Part shown: piece after piece, positions 59,828 through 64,000 of the stretch | How positions within the stretch are numbered: the stretch's first letter is position 1 | How the letters are laid out: each line of letters starts with the position of its first letter | From: Moesziomyces globuligerus | Lineage: Eukaryota; Basidiomycota; Ustilaginomycetes; Ustilaginales; Ustilaginaceae | Direction: 5' to 3' | Length of the DNA: 64,000 bases | Assembly (NCBI GenBank): GCA_030849465.1 | Contig: JARVLF010000002.1 | Span: 186,001-250,000, forward strand | Position numbers and translations under genes: made by a program | Notes under the pieces: generated by a model | Database searches by the model: none | What the model was told of the DNA's origin: nothing | What the model saw: only the letters and a program-made list of their open reading frames with translations

Positions 59828-61093
59828 TTATTCGCCGTCGAGGGGATAGGTGGGTTTGGTGTCGTTGACTTGGATGCCGCCTCGACGCTGGAGGTGATTG
59901 TCGGGGTAGGCGTTGTGCCAACCGCCCTGGGCGGTGGGGACTGCGAGCCAGAGTCTGTAGAGATGCCTGCGGGGAGCGGGAGGGGCGGGGTCCTTGTACT
60001 CGGTCCTTGCGTGGAGCACATGCACGTCGCTGACGAACTGGATGTCTCCGACGTCGAGGACCATGTGGAGGCTGAGGAGCTTTGCAGTATCTTCGAGCAC
60101 CTGCATTGCGTCCTTCTGCGCTTCCGAGAGCGGAGGGATGTGGCCGGCGTCGACGTGGCGCTGGATCGACTTGAGGTAGTACGGATCGTAGGTGAGGATG
60201 AGTCTGTTTTCGGGCTGACCCTGTCGGAGGTGAACGATGGGTCGAGTGACCCAGCCGTTGTTGTCAGCGTCCGACACTTCGCCCTTTCGGTCAAAGTGCC
60301 AGATGTTGCTTGCCAGGAGCTCTGCGACGTCGGGACGGTGTTGCTGAAGATGATTCCAGACAGCGTGGGACGAGACGATATCCGACTCTCCGCCCTCGAC
60401 GGCCTTGTGTAGGCAGAGCAAACCGACGATGCCACCGGACGAGTCGGTGTGGAAGAACTGACGTGCGTTGGTACGGTAGATGCGTACCTTGTCGATCGCC
60501 GTCGGATCCTCGCCCAAGTCCTTGACATGACCGAGGACATGGCCGTATCGATTCTGCGAGACAATGTTGCCCAGATACGAGCCGAGACCGAGGTAGGCGA
60601 TGGCCGAAAGCCTGTTCCCCCACCGCTTGGTCGGCAGACCCTTGAAGAGGTAGAATCCATGGCCTTCGACGAGACGTTGACGGAGCTGCGTCAGCGTAGC
60701 CACTAGATCCGAGGGCAGTGGGAAGGTCGAACGTTCGATCTCGCCTAGCTCTCGACCCGATTCGAGCCAGAGCTGAGCGGCCGACTCGAGCTGACCGATC
60801 TCGTGCTCGCTAAACGTATGCACCCACTTGGCCCGGTTGGCTTGGCCGCTGTACGAGGCCGCATCCCAAACCGTCGGACCCGAGATGCGCTTGGGCAACG
60901 ACGAGTAGGGCGTCAGCAGCGAGGCGATCGCATCGTGCTGGCCCGACGTCAGCTCCTGGATCGACGACTTGAGAGAGCGCTGCGCCTCGATCTGCGAGGC
61001 GGAAAATCCACCTGAGCCCGAACCGTCACCGTCGCCCGATCCGGACGACTTGAAGTGCGCCTGCCCGGACGTAGCTGGAAGCGTAGACAACAT
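59828..61093 (-). CDS. TauD/TfdA-type Fe(II)/2-oxoglutarate dioxygenase
   Basis: This 421-residue intronless protein belongs to the TauD group, which oxidises a small substrate with 2-oxoglutarate, O2 and Fe(II). The HxD motif is in RQFFHTDSSGG (about residue 218) and the distal His is in VLHARTEYKD (about 363). An Arg follows in RRHLYRLWLAVP, suited to binding 2-oxoglutarate. The N-terminal 35 residues are Gly/Ser-rich. The substrate is not readable; fungal relatives are often annotated only as TauD. It faces the amidohydrolase gene across an 808-bp shared promoter, which suggests co-regulation. A TATA-like box lies 57 bp upstream (61150-61156). Confidence 0.9.
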   Translation of the reverse strand: MLSTLPATSGQAHFKSSGSGDGDGSGSGGFSASQIEAQRSLKSSIQELTSGQHDAIASLLTPYSSLPKRISGPTVWDAASYSGQANRAKWVHTFSEHEIGQLESAAQLWLESGRELGEIERSTFPLPSDLVATLTQLRQRLVEGHGFYLFKGLPTKRWGNRLSAIAYLGLGSYLGNIVSQNRYGHVLGHVKDLGEDPTAIDKVRIYRTNARQFFHTDSSGGIVGLLCLHKAVEGGESDIVSSHAVWNHLQQHRPDVAELLASNIWHFDRKGEVSDADNNGWVTRPIVHLRQGQPENRLILTYDPYYLKSIQRHVDAGHIPPLSEAQKDAMQVLEDTAKLLSLHMVLDVGDIQFVSDVHVLHARTEYKDPAPPAPRRHLYRLWLAVPTAQGGWHNAYPDNHLQRRGGIQVNDTKPTYPLDGE

Positions 61094-61901
61094 CTTTGAA
61101 ACAAGATCCAGGAGGATGGAGAGGATAGCGGCGGGGGTGCGTCGGCGAGTTTATATGAGAAGGGGTGCCCGGGTGGTGGGGATGAGTCGAGCCGGGCGTG
61201 GAAAGGAAAGCACGCAACCTAGCCGGCTGTGGGGGAGATCTTCTCATCCAGGACCGCCAAGTGGCTCCACATGGCCATTCATCCGCCCGTCCGAGGACAC
61301 CGTAGAGCCAGGCTCGGCAGTGTCGCGCTGGGGGTCGTTACGTACGCCATCTTCGTCATTGCCGTGCGCCTTGACCGCGACACCGGAACGGCGCCGGAGC
61401 GGCAATACAGCGAGTGCACCATGTGCACGCCTGCCGAGGCCAGGGCGCACGAGGAGGCAGCTGGGGTTGTGCACCATCGTGATTGTGAGTGTGCACAGGC
61501 GGATGGCGTGCTCTCGCCGCAACACAGAAGCGCCTCGCTTGGTCGGCACTTTCTGACAGCCGCTCGCCCTCGGCCGCCGTCGGCCAAACTTTGCCCCGCA
61601 CCGCCAGAAGCGCTCGCAATTCTGTGAATCGCGTGCTTCGCTTGTGGCCTGCGCTTCGTCGCTTTCTAAGCATGACAATCACCTCGCCATCGACAGAGCC
61701 AGTGTCTGTTCGTCGGGCTCAGTCTCACAAATGAGACCGTCGAAAATCGCTCGAGATAAGGTTTGCCTTCGGAAGGCCGGCTGGTCGGGAGACGCGCACA
61801 GACTACAGTAGGCTTCGCTCAGACCAACACTTTGCAGAGAGAGTACATATAGCCCTCACCTTATCCACGCGCAACTTGGCAAAGCGCAGCAAGGATCGAC
61901 G
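61094..61901. other. Shared divergent promoter of the dioxygenase and amidohydrolase genes
   Basis: These 808 bp separate the two start codons. A TATA-like box lies close to each side (61150-61156 minus; a weaker ACATATAG near 61845 plus). No other element was recognised. Confidence 0.55.
61150..61156 (-). promoter_or_regulatory. TATA-like box of the dioxygenase gene
   Basis: The minus strand reads ATATAAA 57 bp upstream of the dioxygenase start codon. Confidence 0.45.
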
Positions 61902-63110
61902 ATGAGCAAGCGAATCCTGGTCGACTGTCACACGCACATCTACACGCAGCGGCTGGTGTCGCTGCTGCGCTCGCGGACGGCGAATCCGCGCATCCACCGC
62001 CAGTCGAGCGACGGCGCCGAGAAGCTCGCCATCCTCCCGCAGGAGGTCTCGGGCGGACGCACCGTGGGGCCGCAGTACTGGGATGTGCGCAACAAGGTCT
62101 CGTTCATGCAGCGGCACCGGATCGACGTCAGCATCGTCTCGCTCGCCAATCCCTGGCTCGACTGGATGCACGCCGCGCAGGCGGTCGACTCGGCGCACGA
62201 GTGCAATGCCGATCTGGAGCAGTACTGCCGCGATGCTACGCAGCTCTTTGGCTCATACTCGAGCTCTTCCGTCGAGCCTGAGCGGAGGATGCGCGCGTTT
62301 GGCATCATGCCTCTCGCCCAAGGCGTCGATCCGGCCGAGGTCGTGCAGAGCCTCGAACAGATCGCCACGTCGCCGAGCCTGTGCGGAGCCATCCTCGGCT
62401 CGCGCGGTCTCGGCAAGGGCCTGGACGATCCCGCTCTCGAACCTGTCTGGGCCAAAGCGACAGAGCTTGGTCTGACGCTCTTTCTACATCCGCACTACGG
62501 ATTGGGCTCGGACGCGTTCCAGACGTCCGGGTTGTGGGGGCCACAGGATAACGGCCATGTGCTTCCGCTCGCACTCGGCTTTCCGTTTGAGACGGCGGCG
62601 GCAACCGCGCGGTTGATCCTGGCAGGCGTGTTTGACAGGCATCCTCAACTGCGCCTGCTGGTGGCGCACTCGGGAGGTGCGCTGCCCATCCTCTCGTCGC
62701 GGCTGGCGAGCTGCGTCGCGCACGATCCGCACGTCTGCCACCGCCTCGAACACGACCCACGCTACTACCTCGGAAAGCTCTACTACGACGCCGTCGCCTA
62801 CGGTCCCGAAGAGCTCGAGGCAGTCGCCAAGATCATTGCCCGTGCTCACCGATACACCTCCGCCACCCCCAGTCCATCCGAGCACGACGAGACCGACGTC
62901 AAGCTCGGCGTACAACGCATCATGTTCGGCACCGACCATCCTTTCTTCCCGCCCACCAAACCCGACGGTACCGTCATCACCAACGACCTCACCGAAACGT
63001 GGCGCTCCGTGACCGAAAACCTAGAGGCCATCACCGACGTCCCCACCTGGTCGCAGAACGACAAGCACGCCGTCTTGGGCCACAACGCAGTCACTCTCTT
63101 CGGCCTCTAA
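61902..63110 (+). CDS. ACMSD-family amidohydrolase, isoorotate (uracil-5-carboxylate) decarboxylase-like
   Basis: This 402-residue intronless metal-dependent decarboxylase has metal ligands in DCHTHIY (His10, His12), FLHPHYG (about 196), the AHSGGALP His and FGTDHPFFPP (Asp about 344). The pattern SLANPWLDW, GSRGLGKGLDDPALEPV, GHVLPLALGFPFETA and FGTDHPFFPP is closer to fungal isoorotate decarboxylase (last step of thymine-to-uracil salvage) than to classical ACMSD, as far as I can recall the families. The alternative is 2-amino-3-carboxymuconate semialdehyde decarboxylase, which would fit the neighbouring aldehyde dehydrogenase. It is divergent from the dioxygenase and converges with the dehydrogenase (78 bp). 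Confidence 0.85.
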   Translation: MSKRILVDCHTHIYTQRLVSLLRSRTANPRIHRQSSDGAEKLAILPQEVSGGRTVGPQYWDVRNKVSFMQRHRIDVSIVSLANPWLDWMHAAQAVDSAHECNADLEQYCRDATQLFGSYSSSSVEPERRMRAFGIMPLAQGVDPAEVVQSLEQIATSPSLCGAILGSRGLGKGLDDPALEPVWAKATELGLTLFLHPHYGLGSDAFQTSGLWGPQDNGHVLPLALGFPFETAAATARLILAGVFDRHPQLRLLVAHSGGALPILSSRLASCVAHDPHVCHRLEHDPRYYLGKLYYDAVAYGPEELEAVAKIIARAHRYTSATPSPSEHDETDVKLGVQRIMFGTDHPFFPPTKPDGTVITNDLTETWRSVTENLEAITDVPTWSQNDKHAVLGHNAVTLFGL

Positions 63111-63188
63111 CCGCCTCGCATTCCAAGTATGGCCAACTTCCCAAGCACGTACGAAGCACGTGAAGCAGTTTTGCTCTGACATTGTTCT

Positions 63189-64000
63189 CTAGCCGTAGCG
63201 GACTGGCTGTGCGGAAGTGTGCGCGCCGTCGGCGGATGCGAACCAGTCCTCCGAGGTGCGCATGGTGTGTTGATCTGCGTAGTTGATCGTGATGCTCTGC
63301 AGTGTCGAGTAGGCGTTGAGTGCTTCGATGCCGTTCTCCCTTCCGATACCCGAGGGGTTGGCGCCGAGGCTGGATGCGCCGCCCGACGAGTCGCCCGAGG
63401 GCGCCACAGCACCCCACGGACTCGAGGGGTCGTTGCGATGGTGCGTGTTGAGCCAGACGATGCCCGCGTTGAGTCTCGGGACGAGTCTGTGGAAGCGCGC
63501 GTGGTCCTGGGTCCACACGCTCGCGCCAAGCCCGAAGCGGGTGTCGTTGGCGAGCTCGAGCGCGTGCGCGTCGTCGCGAAACGGCACGACACAGACGACG
63601 GGACCAAACGCCTCGTCCTGCCACACGACACTGCTACGCACCTCGACCTCGTCCACACCCTTGCGGGGAGCGAGGATGGTGGGCGGGTAGAAGGCGCCTG
63701 CGCCGAGATCGTGCGAATCAAACGCCAGACCGGTGGGTCGTTGGCCGCCGACGACACACTGCCACGGAGACGAGGGTTGCGTGGCGGAGCGGACGAGCGC
63801 GTCGAGCTTGTCGACGTGCGCCGCGCCGATGAGCGAGCCGAGCAGCGTCTCTGCGTTCTGCGGATCGCCCATGCGCGCGGCGATGTTGCTGGCGCGCTGT
63901 GCAAACGCAGCGAGGAAAGGGTCAAAGACCTTTTCGTGCACGAGGATGCGCGTAGCCGAGACGCACGTCTGGCCACTCGCAACAAAGGCGGCAAACGAAG
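63189..64000 (-). CDS. Aldehyde dehydrogenase, C-terminal part (runs off window end)
   Basis: About 270 C-terminal residues of an NAD(P)-dependent aldehyde dehydrogenase are present. The catalytic Cys is in ASGQTCVSATR near the window edge. Other family marks are YPPTIL, DEAFGPVVCVVPF with the conserved Glu, LANDTRFGLGASVWT, AGIVWLNTHHRNDPSSPWG and PSGIGRENG. Between PWG and SGIGREN, normally a few residues apart, lies an extra Gly/Ser-rich insertion of about 15 residues. NTHHRNDPSSPWG resembles the muconic-semialdehyde/betaine-aldehyde type group. The substrate is unknown. The adjacent decarboxylase-like gene suggests a shared catabolic pathway. The N-terminus lies beyond the window. Confidence 0.93.
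   Translation of the reverse strand, partial: SFAAFVASGQTCVSATRILVHEKVFDPFLAAFAQRASNIAARMGDPQNAETLLGSLIGAAHVDKLDALVRSATQPSSPWQCVVGGQRPTGLAFDSHDLGAGAFYPPTILAPRKGVDEVEVRSSVVWQDEAFGPVVCVVPFRDDAHALELANDTRFGLGASVWTQDHARFHRLVPRLNAGIVWLNTHHRNDPSSPWGAVAPSGDSSGGASSLGANPSGIGRENGIEALNAYSTLQSITINYADQHTMRTSEDWFASADGAHTSAQPVRYG

Noticed and set aside
61902..63110. Classical ACMSD of the kynurenine pathway
   Set aside because: Not excluded, but the motifs recalled from fungal isoorotate decarboxylase fit better, so it is kept only as the alternative.
1..64000. CRISPR arrays, bacterial operons, insertion sequences, rRNA genes
   Set aside because: None seen. The gene structure, introns and protein families are those of a fungal nuclear genome.

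Overview
The window is a GC-rich, gene-dense fungal nuclear segment. Most genes have no intron or one short intron, proteins are long with low-complexity arms, and neighbouring genes often converge with spacers of 70-250 bp. The best placement is a smut fungus (Ustilaginales). The strongest pointer is a free-standing gene (52181-56911, minus) for only the C-terminal part of a cytoplasmic dynein heavy chain. This is the split-motor arrangement described as dyn1/dyn2 in Ustilago maydis. The species cannot be fixed from sequence alone.

Layout. 1-3588 (minus) is the N-terminal part of an acyl-CoA/4-coumarate-CoA ligase-like gene. Its first exon is separated from the body by an apparent 2.3 kb intron. 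3589-11241 is a 7.65 kb stretch with no convincing gene. 11242-14452 is an SSUH2-like cysteine-rich protein and 14933-17155 is the ribosome-biogenesis factor KRI1. 17259-19013 (minus) is a four-exon cytochrome P450. 20395-23355 is a mitochondrial Obg GTPase (MTG2) with an RRM-like N-terminal extension. 23559-25058 (minus) is a secreted GH5 exo-1,3-beta-glucanase. 26900-28627 is an RCC2-like beta-propeller protein with a PHD finger. 30400-35217 is a very long membrane GT2 glycosyltransferase. 36826-39033 is a secreted GH16 glucanase whose catalytic domain is interrupted by a Ser/Thr-rich segment. 39276-40952 (minus) is an NCS1 nucleobase permease. 41723-41828 is an intron-containing tRNA-Leu(AAG). 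42434-45505 is a PFF1-type M28 protease. 45873-47684 is a PRMT3-like arginine methyltransferase. 47794-49512 (minus) is squalene synthase ERG9 and 50017-51219 (minus) is the GGTase-I beta subunit. 51495-52106 is a small membrane protein of unknown function. 52181-56911 (minus) is dyn2 and 57768-59660 is eIF2A. 59828-61093 (minus) is a TauD-type dioxygenase, 61902-63110 an isoorotate-decarboxylase-like amidohydrolase, and 63189 to the window end (minus) an aldehyde dehydrogenase.

How genes may work together. GH5, GH16 and GT2 lie within about 16 kb and all concern extracellular or wall polysaccharide. ERG9 and the GGTase-I beta subunit are adjacent users of prenyl diphosphates. The dioxygenase, amidohydrolase and aldehyde dehydrogenase look like a small catabolic group. 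The amidohydrolase resembles uracil-5-carboxylate (isoorotate) decarboxylase, and a nucleobase-type permease lies 20 kb away, so pyrimidine salvage is a reasonable but unproven reading. Most other genes are housekeeping genes.

The points most worth a second look are the split dynein gene, the GH16 catalytic domain interrupted by a Ser/Thr-rich segment with a Kex2-like site, the PRMT3 homologue without its zinc-finger cysteines, the RCC2-PHD and RRM-Obg combinations, the oversized intron next to the 7.65 kb desert, and a perfect 22-bp palindrome within that desert.
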